Shown here in pieces: positions 34,426 through 44,790 of a DNA stretch of 64,000 nucleotides. This DNA is from Isoetes taiwanensis (Eukaryota > Streptophyta > Lycopodiopsida > Isoetales > Isoetaceae), in assembly GCA_021234155.1 (NCBI GenBank), contig JAJEKV010000184.1:184001-248000 (forward strand), in the 5' to 3' direction. A program made the translations under genes and the position numbers. The number at the start of each line of letters is the position of its first letter. Within the stretch, counting starts at the first letter, position 1. The notes beneath the pieces were generated by a model. The model was not told the DNA's origin and made no database searches. It saw only the letters and a program-made list of their open reading frames with translations.

Positions 34426-34749
34426 CTATTCGTTAGATGCTTCCACAATTTTTTTTCTAAACTTTTTGTTTGCCTTTTTCCCTTGCTTAGCTTTTTCTAT
34501 GACTAATATTGCCAATTCATTGAGTCAACCTGCCTATCTTTGCAAATTAGAAATCAGACGAGCAGGGGTAGATAGCATTGGTTTCAATCTGATAAAGCAA
34601 TAACTAGCAATAACTAGCCGCTAAAGACTTTGCAATCATTTGAATGTAAAAGAGTTGTTATATGTGGCATGATAAATGCCCATTCTTTAAGAAATAAAAT
34701 AACCACCACGAGGATATGGGACATGTTTGCTAAAGTAAGGCAACGTTAG

Positions 34750-34777
34750 TCCGGCAACGCCGGACACACGTTTACTA
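34750..34777 (+). repeat. Helitron-like terminus relict inside unit C
   Basis: TCCGGC-AAC-GCCGGA, then CACACGTTTACTA followed by C instead of G. The hairpin is intact with a changed outer pair; the CTRR end is broken. Confidence 0.6.
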
Positions 34778-35332
34778 CCAACATGTTTGATGTATAGGGA
34801 AATGGAACATGGAGTTTTCCACAATATATAGCAAGGCAAATAACATCTACTTTAGCAAATATCAAGTTTTGTCGCCTTAACAACATCTGATACTTCGCAA
34901 GATTTCCCAGAAGAGTAACTCGCTTAAATTAAAGGTAAGTAAAAACACATAAACTCCTAAAAACACACAAACTTCTACTTTAGCACGACAACGCCAGGCA
35001 CATTTTAGCGCGGCATGCTGAGCTCCTCAATTTTCACGCTTGCTGACATGAGTGATATTTTCATTTCTCATTCCATGACCCACGAGCGTGTATGGCAAAA
35101 GTAACACTGGAGACGTGATAACTCTTGACACCCTTTAGGCATTTAGTGACATGGTGACTAACGACATACCACGGCACTAATTTCTGTTAATACATTGATG
35201 ATACTATAATTAGGCAACTTCAAAAACAAAAATAATTATCAAAGCATATAAAGTCCATTCTTGCCAATATTTGTTGTTGAAATTGCACATATAGATGTTG
35301 AAGGCCGAGTAAAAACACATGCCAGGACATTA

Positions 35333-35362
35333 GCCCGGCAACGCCGGGCACACGTTTACTAG
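35333..35362 (+). repeat. Helitron 3' terminus of unit C (hairpin + CTAG)
   Basis: Identical hairpin and spacer, with CTAG 35,359-35,362, followed by TCAATATTTT. This flank does not continue into another TCTACTTACTT start, so the array ends here. Confidence 0.9.
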
Positions 35363-35552
35363 TCAATATTTTAAGAGTAAAAGACTTGTAAGTTGTATAC
35401 AAGATTGTGAGCAAATGGATGCAAGTTTTTTGCATTGAGATTAGAAAAAACAAAAAAAAAAGGACAAGCAAGTAATAATGATTGCTAAGTAATGATGATT
35501 GATCTGCCATGTGATGATGCTTAAGAGAACACGTTATCTCAAACAGTTCCAA

Positions 35553-35580
35553 GGGCCAGGGATTTGAACCCTGGAATTTT
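35553..35580 (-). repeat. tRNA T-arm-like sequence, possible SINE relict
   Basis: The minus strand has CAGGG-TTCAAAT-CCCTG, a perfect 5-bp T-stem and 7-base loop (pol III B-box-like). No convincing A box lies at the expected distance, so it is not a tRNA gene. Confidence 0.35.
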
Positions 35581-35906
35581 CATTTGCCATACTTGCAACC
35601 CACAAAATATAGGTCATATTTGCGTCCAAGACATCTAGAATTAACAAAAATAAACTAGTGAGAGATCAAATTCAATGTGTATCATTTTCTGCATAACAGC
35701 ATATTCAATGTAAAAACTGGAAATTATCAACAGTTTCATATAAACATTAATAAGATAGAGCTAGCTTCTTAAATGCCTGCAACATACTACCTAGATATGG
35801 ATAAGCCATTGAAGCAGAGATGAAAAAACTACAAATACTCAAATACAACACGGCAATAAAGATGTTTCTTAGGCACCTTTCAGTTCCAGCAGAAGGTAGT
35901 GAAGGT

Positions 35907-36751
35907 TCACAACATTTGAGAGCCAACCTTTTTAGACATCATGGCAGAAAAAGTAACTCGTCTGATTCTGCTCCTCCAACCAAACCTGGAACAATAACTC
36001 AGCCCAGTCCTATAATTAGAACAAGAGTAAATAGAAGTTAGAAAATGCTACTCATTTATTCACCTGAATAAGTCTGGATTAAAAATTAGCCATATCTAAC
36101 AAGCAAAGATTGATAATAATATCAACCTACCAGGTTGATTCTCCTTTCCAAAGACACTGTATGCAATATAAAAATCAAAAGCTCTTCATTTACATGCCTA
36201 TATTTCATTTGGATCTAGCACACACATCCTTTACACAAGGGATCATACCCAACCAACCTGATGATATAATCCCTAGCACAGAAAAGTTTAACAACCTGCC
36301 AAATGCAAAAAGCAAATATTGGATCACTGCCCAGCCAAACATATCATAAAATATCCGTGAAACACATAAATACAAAACTAGAAACAGAGCTATCAAATCA
36401 AAATGATGAATGCCAAAGCTCTACTTTGAATACGATAAAGCATACTCAGCACTAATAATTACAAGGGAATGGTAAGTAAACCTTGAACTTACCTAGTTGA
36501 ACCAATATGAGGTTCAAGCAACTGAAGAACATGCTGCAGTTGTCCATGCTGAGTATAGGCGAAGACGTAGCAGTCTATGTGTCAACATCTCTCTAGTCCA
36601 TCTGCTCAACGCTTTAAAGTGCTTGCTGCTACGGAAATTACACTTGGTATTCTACAGATCTCCAATCTAGTAGACTAAAAGAAATGAAGCAGACTAAAAT
36701 TTCAAAGTTACCTGCATTCCATATATAGAAAAAACTGTTGAATGGCTTCAT
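35907..36751 (-). CDS. Candidate three-exon small gene or gene 3' end, unrecognised
   Basis: Minus strand. Exon 36,712-36,751 (ATG at 36,751; MKPFNSFFYIWNA) ends GAATGCAG|GTAACT. Exon 36,493-36,574 (CYVFAYTQHGQLQHVLQLLE, PHIGST) ends CAACTAG|GTAAGT. Exon 35,907-36,009 (TGLSYCSRFGWRSRIRRVTF, SAMMSKKVGSQML) ends in TGA. Acceptors are ACACATAG and AATTATAG. The three phases agree and total 225 bases, or 74 residues. The frame is open for some codons before this ATG, so it may be the 3' end of a longer gene. The weak first acceptor context and lack of homology leave real doubt. Confidence 0.33.
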
Positions 36752-38461
36752 GGCCCTACTAGTTCTACATAGATGAAACTCGGATGTAAATTCTTAGACA
36801 TTGCAAGCTATTTACGGAAGACCAAATATAGGTTGTAAGCCACAAACATAGACAAAGATGAGCATACAGGTAGCATACGAAGGCTAGCTAGATCCACACA
36901 AATGTCCAATATAGATCAGAATATATATCTGATAATACAACATCACTTCTATGATAATACAACATCGTTCTGAAAAACATGACATAGACTTATAAAATGT
37001 TTCACTTGCTAATGAACCCATCCAGGACTCTGGACTAGAAAGAAAAAGCAACATGCGACATAGTCAGGCCATGGATCTATTTGCATTCAATGCAGGCGCG
37101 GAGGAGAATGTATCATTCATCATGAGAAGCGCAGCAAAATACCTTGGACGGAGCTCGGCCACGCTCTATGCAACCGCTGCTCTATTGAAGTAAACCTAAA
37201 CCTAAAAAGTTTTGATAATGGAAAATTCTTTAAAAAGCCTCTTCGTCTAAAACATTTTGTGATATTTTTTTCAAAATTTGCTACGCCGCGAAAAATAAAT
37301 GTGATATGGTACTAACGATTGAATGTGGTATGATACTAACGATTGGGTATGGCATCCCGCAGAATCTCCAATGGATATAATTATGCCGACACTTATATTA
37401 GATAATTTCTGGACGGGAGGAATTCTGCCGGAAAAATTTCCGAGGCGGCGCCGCCAGCCGAAACCAGGGTAAGTATATCTTCGCCCAGTTTGAAATGCAT
37501 TGGCTGCTAAATAGATGAAGTGAGTGAGTACAAGTCTCACCATGTAATGTGTGTCACTTTTCTTCATAAAAAGAATGGCATCAGTTTTTCATATGCTAGC
37601 ACTTCTTATATTGATAATTCCTACCAAAAACATACCATAAATCAACTAGAAAAGGGCCCACCCATTTCTTTTGACTTGATTCCTCGGCCTCAGCCTCGGC
37701 CTCGACTTGGAGTTGGCCACTAATTCCTCGGCCTCGGCTTGGAGATATATATTGCCCATGCATGCATACATACATTCTTGTTGACATTTTTTGGGATTTA
37801 CTCGCGTGTCAGTAAATACCCAGTATCAGATAAAATCATTTTGCCAACCAAAGATCATGTTATATAACATTGGGCATAGTAAAATTATCTTTAGACCATG
37901 TCACAATTCATAAAATGGTTAACAAACCAATGCTAGTCTTAATAAACCAACTATGATATGTACGAAACTACATGACCGATAATCAACAAAAAGAATCATA
38001 ACATAAACCACCATCAATTTCAAAAACCACTACGGCATGTGGTTTTCTTATGACAAAGTAATTTGTGCATAAAAAACCATGTATATCATGGTTTTTAGAT
38101 TATTCAATACTGGTTAAATATAATAGTTGATTTTTGGGCTCCTTGTGAGTGTTGATGAGATAATTTAAATCTTTACATAAGTGCACTATTGTCATGGCTG
38201 GAATTAAAGGTAAGATTTAAGTGCAGTATTTCTATCTTAGTCTAAAGTGGAAAATTAGTTCTTTCTTCAATCTATACTAGATGAACTTCAACGTTTTTGC
38301 ACCTGCATATTCAACTTAGGGCATGGCCAGACCTTCTTTTCCATGTTGCATTAAATAGTGAGTGTTATGGCATGACTAATAAAACCACCCTTTCATCTGC
38401 AGGTCTATGCTTCCGAGCTTCACAATTGTATATGTTCTTCAACATTCCTGGAAGTGAAAGT
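36752..38461. other. Intergenic stretch without a supported gene
   Basis: AT-rich sequence with scattered short ORFs on both strands that show no domain or splice support. It contains a short CTCGGC-rich tract near 37,680 and 37,725, and an inverted repeat around AACCATGTATATCATGGTTT near 38,078. Nothing else is recognised. Confidence 0.5.
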
Positions 38462-38818
38462 TCTGCATGTTGATGCCTTATTTAGTTGGAGAAGATGTGC
38501 AAAGAGAAGTTTAATAGATCCATTCTGGCCTACTTCATTTTTTGCAGTACCATTCAGCTAGAGCTAGTAACACGAGGTTTTTCATAGTAGCTTTTACACA
38601 GGTAATATTACATTGCATATAGTTTCTGGTAGAAATATGATGCAGAAACACGTAAGCCTATTTTTAAAGTATGCTACTAATAACAATGATTTTACCGTTC
38701 CAAGCTAAACATGTTGCAAAAGTAGCCTTGGTGTTTTACCATTCCAAGCTAAACATGTTGCAAAAGCAGCCTTGGTCGCCTTGATGTTTTTGTCTACGTT
38801 ATAAGAATCATGTCTGCT
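38462..38818 (+). repeat. ~330-bp repeat, left unit beside the LINE
   Basis: Resembles 44,465-44,790 along its length (CCTTATTTAGTT, then GCTCGAGCTAACAACTCGAGG-like, ACCGTTCCAAGCTA, TTTTTGTCTA, AGAATCATGTCT). It contains a 44-bp internal duplication (38,690 and 38,734). The two units were one tandem repeat before the LINE inserted near their border. Confidence 0.75.
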
Positions 38819-38913
38819 CTGAGGCGCTCAGATGGGCGCCATGGTGATGGCGGCAGTGCTGGCTTGGTGAATCCTTCATAACTTCTGCATCCGGACTCCG
38901 TTTTTAGCGATTT

Positions 38914-40640
38914 TTGGTTCGTTGGAAAGCTCTTTCAGTGTTCCTTCTTTTTGCACATATTTTTCTTTGGTTCTTGCTGTGTTTGGTGGCCGGTTTTGAT
39001 ACCCCTGTTGCGGCCTCCTGCTGTAAACCCTTGAATATGGTGATGGCGGGGAATTTCGCACTGGGATTGGGCCCTGGAGAAGGCCGGGGCAGGGGATTCA
39101 GGAGATGCTGCGAGAGGAAAGAAAGGAGGCAAGGACATATCCAAGAGCTACATTAGCTTGGTATTTGGATCTTCAAGAGCCAATTCTTAGCCAGGGATGT
39201 GGCAAGAGGGCATCCGGTGGATTCCCGTGAGCCGGGCCGAAATCTCGGAGAGGATGGAGAATAGAGAGGTGGTGCCCAGCTCAATGCCACCTTTGGAGTC
39301 TGTAACTTTGCCATCTTTGTTTGGTGAGAATGGTGGTTTTTGCCGAAGACCCCTTTCGGGTAGGTTCCCCAGGTGATGCCTCAACCACCACGAGCCCCCT
39401 CTCCTCATGCATGGAAAGGTAATGACACTTCGTTGTTCGCCTTTCTAGGCCTAGGTTTTCTCGATTGGATTAGGCAACCTTTGCAAGCGCGAAAGTGCAG
39501 AGAAAAGTTCTAGGGTGACAGAGGCACCGCTATCTTATCTTAAATGAGAATAACAAGAAGGATTTGCAGCAAGTTTTTAAATCATTACCTCCTCGTTGTA
39601 GAAATTAATCACGAAGCATAATGCGGTATCTGAGAGAATTTGGTTGCATCTTGGTGTTAGGCCATTTCACTTTGGGCCTTTTTGGATATGCAGAGGCTTG
39701 GGTGGCTACGGGCTCGGTTTTTAAGAGGCCGGAATTGCCTCCATATGTGACTCACGAAGTCTCGGGCAATAATTTCTTTCTTATTATGGTTGATTCGAGG
39801 CCACGCGGTGGAGCAGGTTGGTCTCACATGGAGTGGCACGTATGGGAGGGGCCTATGTTTTGTTCCAAAGATTATACTCCAGGTTTCTCTTCCGCTAGGC
39901 CTCTTTGCAGTTAGAGTGCCATCTTTGGCTTCAAATCGGGATCCGCCTCGGAGATGATGGTGCCCGAAGTTTCTAATAGCCATGGCCAAAGGCACAGGAA
40001 CTCACATAAGCGCATCTTGTGGGGCGCCGCATATGTGTAGGCATTCGGGCGGATGAAGTGTTACCTCAGAGTCTTGTGGTTAAGAGTGGTGATTATTATT
40101 CTTACTTCCAGTTGGACTTGCTCAATGGGGTAGAGCTTTTGGCAACGTTTCCATCGCTTAAGCGGTTTCACCAAAGATAATCCGTGATTCAAAGACCCAA
40201 GCAAAAGCAGAGCAAATAGTGATTGGGCGCCTTCATCTTCTGCACTTGTTCCCCCTGTGTTGAAGGTTGTGGAGCAGGTGGGCAGTCCAGAGACACAACC
40301 TGAACCTTCCTCTCGTATGGTGCATCCCGAGGTATGTAGGAGACTTGCACAGATTGAAGAGTTGCAGTGAGAAAAGAGGAAGGGTGGCAAATGTGTTGTT
40401 TCTAGGAGGCGAGCTTGGTGAGAGCTCCTCAAGAGGGTCATTTAGCTCATCCGGCAAAGACACCGCGTCTTGGCCCCTCCTCAAGTGGGATCGAATGGTG
40501 ATTGATCGGGTAGTCCGAACTTTTCTTCCCGGGCTGATCGTGGTGGAGGCATGTGAGGCTTTGCAAGGGATCCCGACCCCTTGGTGCACAAGGACCCACA
40601 TGGATAAGAAAATTCTATCCTCGGAATGTGAGAGGCATCA
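38914..40640 (+). pseudogene. LINE ORF1 region (frame-disrupted)
   Basis: The ORF1 (RNA-binding, gag-like) position. The best piece is 39,621-39,914, reading GHFTLGLFGYAEAWVATGS, VFKRPELPPYVTHEV and GWSHMEWHVWEGPMFCSKDY, in the style of plant L1 ORF1 proteins. Later pieces are in changing frames (40,267-40,656). A CCHC knuckle was not found. The start codon is uncertain; ATG at 38,914 or 39,047 is possible. Confidence 0.6.
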
Positions 40641-41345
40641 AATCCTCCTCGAATAAGCGAAAGCACGTCTCGCCATGGTCGTGGAAGAATCTTAATCCGG
40701 ATATCTTGTGTTTGCGGGGAGCATAAATGTGCAGGGTGACATTAACAACCTAATGAATATCTTGGGTAATCAATATGTATGTAGCTTGTTACAACAAAGG
40801 CAGGCGAGGGGAGGTACTTTGATTTGTTGGAAAAATGGGTGTACATGTAACCTTTTGACCCACGATATATACGCCCGGTGGGCAGTGATTAAATGGAAGG
40901 AGGGCCACCGAGTGGGGCTTAGTAAATGTGTATGCTCTAATTGGGGCCACTCAGAGAGGTTGTTTATGGGCACAACTCGCGAAATAAGCCCAGTCCTTTG
41001 GTATGGGTTCTACATGGTTTGTCCTGGGTGACTTTAACATGGTGGAGCTCCGAGGAGGACGTGCATGGTATTGGTTCGGATATTGTCTGTGGTTTTGAGA
41101 GCGACCAATGGCTTAGGCTTGTGCAGGGAGTGGGGTTTGACCGAGCTTCAGGGGGATCGAGTTATACTTGGTGCAATAATTGGGCTGGGGCATGGTAGGG
41201 CATACTCTAGGTTGGATAGAGTTTATGGTACTCAGCCAGTTTTGGATTATGCTCCAGCCTTCACTAGGGTGAATGTTTGGCCACCTCGTCTCGATCACAC
41301 TCCTCGGATCATTCACTTCATGACCACCCACGCGCCCTCGTGACC
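40641..41345 (+). pseudogene. LINE ORF2: APE-type endonuclease (frame-disrupted)
   Basis: Reads NVRGIKSSSNKRKHV then NPDILCLRG at the N-terminus, FVLGDFNMVE at about 41,018, SYTWCNNW and LDRVYG, then DHTPRIIHF near 41,295. These are the expected blocks of the L1 endonuclease, which nicks the target for reverse transcription. Frame changes separate the blocks. Confidence 0.8.
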
Positions 41346-41576
41346 GGTTTTAAGCTTAACACAACCTTTCTTCGGGGATCGAGTTCACAAATGGGCCGTA
41401 AGCTCTTTTAGCCAGATATTCGGTCGGGGCAGTGGAATGAGTGCAATGGTTTCAAGCATTGGCTAGGGTAAAACAGTTCGCGAAAAGAATGGGGAGGCAA
41501 AAAGGCTTTGGCTCAACGTCGAGCTTGGATGCCTTATATGCGGGCGAGAGTCTCTTAGAGGGCTGGTCTCGATGGC

Positions 41577-43100
41577 TTGCGTGAGCGGCGGGTGCTTCGT
41601 CCGATCGAGGTTGAGGAGGAGGCCAAGGTGTCACGAGCCAGGGTCAAAGCGGGTTTGGCGTGGTTGAAGCAAATCGGACACTTGCTCTCAAGTCTTTTTC
41701 CGAAAGCAGCCCGCCGGAAGAAGTATGCGGCGGCCATGGCGGACATAGTTACATCCCGTGGAGTGTTGTTGCGGCAACCGGATGCTATCAAGGCCTTCAG
41801 AAGCAGCAAGACTATGAAACATTTTTCAAGGAGAGCCCGCTTCCCACGAAAGTGTTTTTCAAGAGCTGGTGGCCGCCAAGGTTTCGCCAAGAATCTCACC
41901 CTTCAAAGACAGAGCTTAGAGGAGCCGCTGATTGGCAGAGTTGGGGATGCATGCTTGCTGTTGGCTCGGAATAAGTGTCCTGGGTTGGATGGAATACCGG
42001 TGGAGTTTTTCAAGCACCGGAAATGGGTGGGGACTTCGGTGGTGCAGGTGTATGTGGATCTTTTGGGGAATAACTTCGATGCATCCTCTGCTGAATCTGG
42101 GTTGTATTTCACTTATACCCAAGTGTAAGCATCCTAAAACCATCAATGACCGGAGGCCTATTACTCATTTATGCAGAGTGTATAAAATCATTGCTAAGGC
42201 TTTTACCGAGAGGCTTAAGCCAATTACTAGTTCACGCCATTAGTGCGAAGCGAGTACCGGTTTTATACCTGTGGAATATTCTTCATAATGTGGTCACGCC
42301 GCTTTTGAGGGAGTGCATTGGGCTCGTAGGATGAGGCACCCCTTGTTTTTCTTGTTTGGATTTTGCCAAGGCTTATGACGGTGTCGGTTGGCGTTCTTGG
42401 CGATATGATGCGTGCCTTTGGGTGCGGGCCTAGTTTCAGTGGAAACGGTTATGAAGCTGCATGTGTCCGCTAGGCTTAATGAAGTGTCGTGGTGAGACCT
42501 CTTCAATCTTCTCGGTGGGCGAGGCATTAGGCGAGGATGTCCGTTGGCCCCTTCTTGTTCACTATAGTGGCGTAAGCTCTCTCGGCTTTTTCGGTGGCAA
42601 TTGCCGACAATGTGGTGCAAGGTCTCCGTGATGGATGATGGGTCACAAGCGGGTTTGGCGATCAATTTTGCGGATGATACATTCCTCTTTCTTCATGCAG
42701 ACGAAGTCCAATCTCCAGGCAGACCAAGAATATTTTGGATGCCTTTTCTTTAACCGGGATGCTTGCTTAACGGGTCGGTGCTCGGCCATGTGGGTCTGCG
42801 GAGGAACCTCCTCCCCGCGTGGTTGAGTCGGTTTCCTCGGACTCTAACACCGCCATTACACGGTACCGCCAAACCTGTTAGGGCATACCATTTGGCTTGG
42901 ACATTAATGCTAGGGCAATTTGGGCGAGACATTTGACGTAATCTTAAGCAAACATTTGAATTGGTGGAGGGAAGTAAACTCACCATGGCTGGTAGGATTA
43001 CCGTAGCCAAGTCGCTCTCAGAAAGCACTCATGTTTACTCATGTCCCTCGTGATACTACTGCACCCGTAAAGTGTGGTTAAGGAGTTGGATGACACCATT
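41577..43100 (+). pseudogene. LINE ORF2: reverse transcriptase (frame-disrupted)
   Basis: In order: NKCPGLDGIPVEFFK (~41,970), ISLIPKCKHPKTINDRRPIT (~42,108), LDFAKAYDGVGW (~42,357; catalytic D), GRGIRRGCPLAP (~42,517) and FADD (42,666-42,677; catalytic DD). All core RT motifs are present, spread over several frames. Confidence 0.88.
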
Positions 43101-43111
43101 AGCAATTTTGT

Positions 43112-43792
43112 TTGGGAGGGAATGAGGAGGGGGCTACGGTGAAGGTCGCATGGTGGAAGTGTGTGCGCCCCGCATTTAACGGCGGGGGTTTGGGTATGCT
43201 TGATGTGTCGTTGCACACGAAGGTGCTGGTGTCGAAATTCATCTGGCAGTTGTTGCAGGAGCAACAGTCCCCAGGTTTGGCTCTGTTGGCACAGTCACTT
43301 CGTCACTCTATTGTGTTTAGGAAGCCAGCTATTCCGGCTCAGTTGCCGTGGGCTCTGTTTGAGGATTTGCGGCCATTCCCTCATGCTTCACCTTTTCTTA
43401 AGGGTCTCCTGAAGGCCTGGAAGGTGGTCAAGGTTCTCTTTTCATTGGACCCTAGCAGATGTATGGTAGCCTCATCGCCCTTTCTCTGGGTACCCTTGGA
43501 CTCTGCATCTCCCTTGGCCTCTTCCTTACACCCAGGTACTCAGCGCCGATGGATTGCTGCAGGGGTAACATCCATCCGTGACTGGTATTGGGAAGGTCAT
43601 CTGGCGCCATGGGAGTTTTTTAGGGAGAGATTTGGCATGCGGCGGTGGGGCATACGGACTTGGGCCAGAATTGCCAATGCTATTCCATTGCAGTTGTCTT
43701 CTCAAGTCAATCGCGTTTGGAAGTCGCATAGTGGACTTGATGCATCTCAGTTTGTAGCGCTTCAGGACACGTTGCCTTCAGTGGGCTCCTAG
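43112..43792 (+). CDS. LINE ORF2: thumb/connection segment (open frame)
   Basis: A 226-codon open frame starting near VKVAWWKCVRPAFNGGGLGM, the W..VC.P...GGLG block that follows the RT core in plant L1 elements, then SKFIWQLLQEQQ. It belongs to ORF2, not to an independent gene; the ATG is just the first methionine after the last upstream break. It ends at TAG 43,790-43,792, inside a 35-bp duplicated stretch (CTTCAGGACACGTTGCC at 43,760 and 43,795) that also shifts the frame. Confidence 0.8.
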   Translation: MGGNEEGATVKVAWWKCVRPAFNGGGLGMLDVSLHTKVLVSKFIWQLLQEQQSPGLALLAQSLRHSIVFRKPAIPAQLPWALFEDLRPFPHASPFLKGLLKAWKVVKVLFSLDPSRCMVASSPFLWVPLDSASPLASSLHPGTQRRWIAAGVTSIRDWYWEGHLAPWEFFRERFGMRRWGIRTWARIANAIPLQLSSQVNRVWKSHSGLDASQFVALQDTLPSVGS

Positions 43793-43806
43793 CACTTCAG
43801 GACACG

Positions 43807-44421
43807 TTGCCGCCTTCGGATAAGTGGTCACTTAAGCTTCCAGGGAGTAAGTGGCCCGCCATGTGGAAGTGGGCGTGGAATACATTGCCTCCTCCTAAAA
43901 TCCGTACCCTTTTGTGGCAGATCTTGCACCGTAGCCTCAGAGTGAATGTCCGAGTCCACAGGTTCAAGCCTCAGGTAGCGGAAACATGCCCTTTATGTGG
44001 GAGGCGACGTGAGACCATTGAGCACTGCTTTGTCCTATGCACAGAGGTAGGGGCAGCTTGGTCCTGGGTGAGAGCCCTCTTTGGGACTTCATTATGCAGT
44101 CAGAAGATTCTCTTGGGAGTCCTTCCTAGCAGGTGGGCAGTGGCCAAGCGGCAGGCGTTTCATTTATGCAGAGCTTGGCTTTTGTGGCTGATTTGGAAAA
44201 GACGGAGAGCGAAGGTCTTTCAGAATGCAGTGCTTAGCCCTTTTCGGTTGGTTCCGATCTTGAGGCATAAGTTGTGGCAGGCGTACCAAGTCGATCAAGC
44301 TTGTCTGGCACAGTTAAGCGGGAAATTTGGTCGACATTCCTACAGATTGTGGATCATGATGGGCGCTTCATTTCTTAGCACCACACTTATCATTGTACTT
44401 GATCGCATTCTAGTGGTTTAA
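43807..44421 (+). CDS. LINE ORF2: C-terminal zf-RVT domain (open frame)
   Basis: A 204-codon open frame. WPAMWKWAWNTLPPPKIRTL is followed by LLWQILHRSLRVNVR and the zinc-binding CPLCGRRRETIEHCFVLC (Cys61, Cys64, His73, Cys78 by ORF numbering). This is the reverse-transcriptase zinc-binding domain at the end of plant LINE ORF2. The stop lies 18 bases before the A run. Confidence 0.88.
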   Translation: MPPSDKWSLKLPGSKWPAMWKWAWNTLPPPKIRTLLWQILHRSLRVNVRVHRFKPQVAETCPLCGRRRETIEHCFVLCTEVGAAWSWVRALFGTSLCSQKILLGVLPSRWAVAKRQAFHLCRAWLLWLIWKRRRAKVFQNAVLSPFRLVPILRHKLWQAYQVDQACLAQLSGKFGRHSYRLWIMMGASFLSTTLIIVLDRILVV

Positions 44422-44464
44422 TATATTCTTATATTCTTCAAAAAAAAAAAGAATCATGTCTGCT

Positions 44465-44790
44465 GTTTTTCTAGAGACGACTTTTGCAGGATGTAGATAC
44501 CTTATTTAGTTAAAGAAAATGTGTGCAAAAGGAAGTTATTAGATCCCTTTTGACCTGAATTTATATTTTACAATAACATTCAGCTCGAGCTAACAACTCG
44601 AGGTTTTTTACTCTAACTTTTATACAGATAATATTGCATCGCATGTCGTTTCTAGTAAAAATATTGCAAAGGCACATAAGCCTATTCTGAAGCATGCCAC
44701 TAATAATAGTAGTTTTACCGTTCCAAGCTAGGCCTTGGTATCTTAATATTTTTGTCTATCTTAGAATCATGTCTACTGTTTTCTGAAGAT
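44465..44790 (+). repeat. ~330-bp repeat, right unit beside the LINE
   Basis: Partner of 38,462-38,818, and it ends in a further AGAATCATGTCTACTG. About 75-80 percent alike by eye. Confidence 0.72.

Larger units (their letters stand above)
32074..35362 (+). mobile_element. Helitron unit C (3.3 kb, non-autonomous)
   Basis: Starts TCTACTTACTTAAATTG right after the CTAG of unit B. It ends with hairpin 35,333-35,349, ACACGTTTA and CTAG 35,359-35,362, followed by T. The last ~170 bases match the ends of units A and B. Two more terminus-like hairpins lie inside near its 3' end (34,750 and about 34,985), so the unit may be composite. No coding sequence is recognised in 33,280-35,180. Confidence 0.75.
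38819..44449 (+). mobile_element. Full-length L1-type LINE retrotransposon
   Basis: A 5.6-kb non-LTR element ending in an A run (44,440-44,450), flanked by perfect 15-bp target duplications AGAATCATGTCTGCT (38,804-38,818 and 44,450-44,464). The order is ORF1 region, APE endonuclease, reverse transcriptase, thumb and zf-RVT, as in plant L1. The perfect duplications point to a young insertion. The reading frames are nevertheless broken many times up to about 43,100 and then open for nearly all of 43,112-44,421. This contrast suggests uneven sequence quality rather than age. Confidence 0.93.

Noticed and set aside
20794-35362. Units A-C as one LTR retrotransposon with repeated ends
   Set aside because: The shared ends are TC...hairpin-CTAG without TG/CA ends, primer-binding site, gag or integrase, and the coding content is a PIF1-type helicase.
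40941-41343. Short plus-strand ORFs as separate genes
   Set aside because: They are pieces of the LINE endonuclease in different frames.
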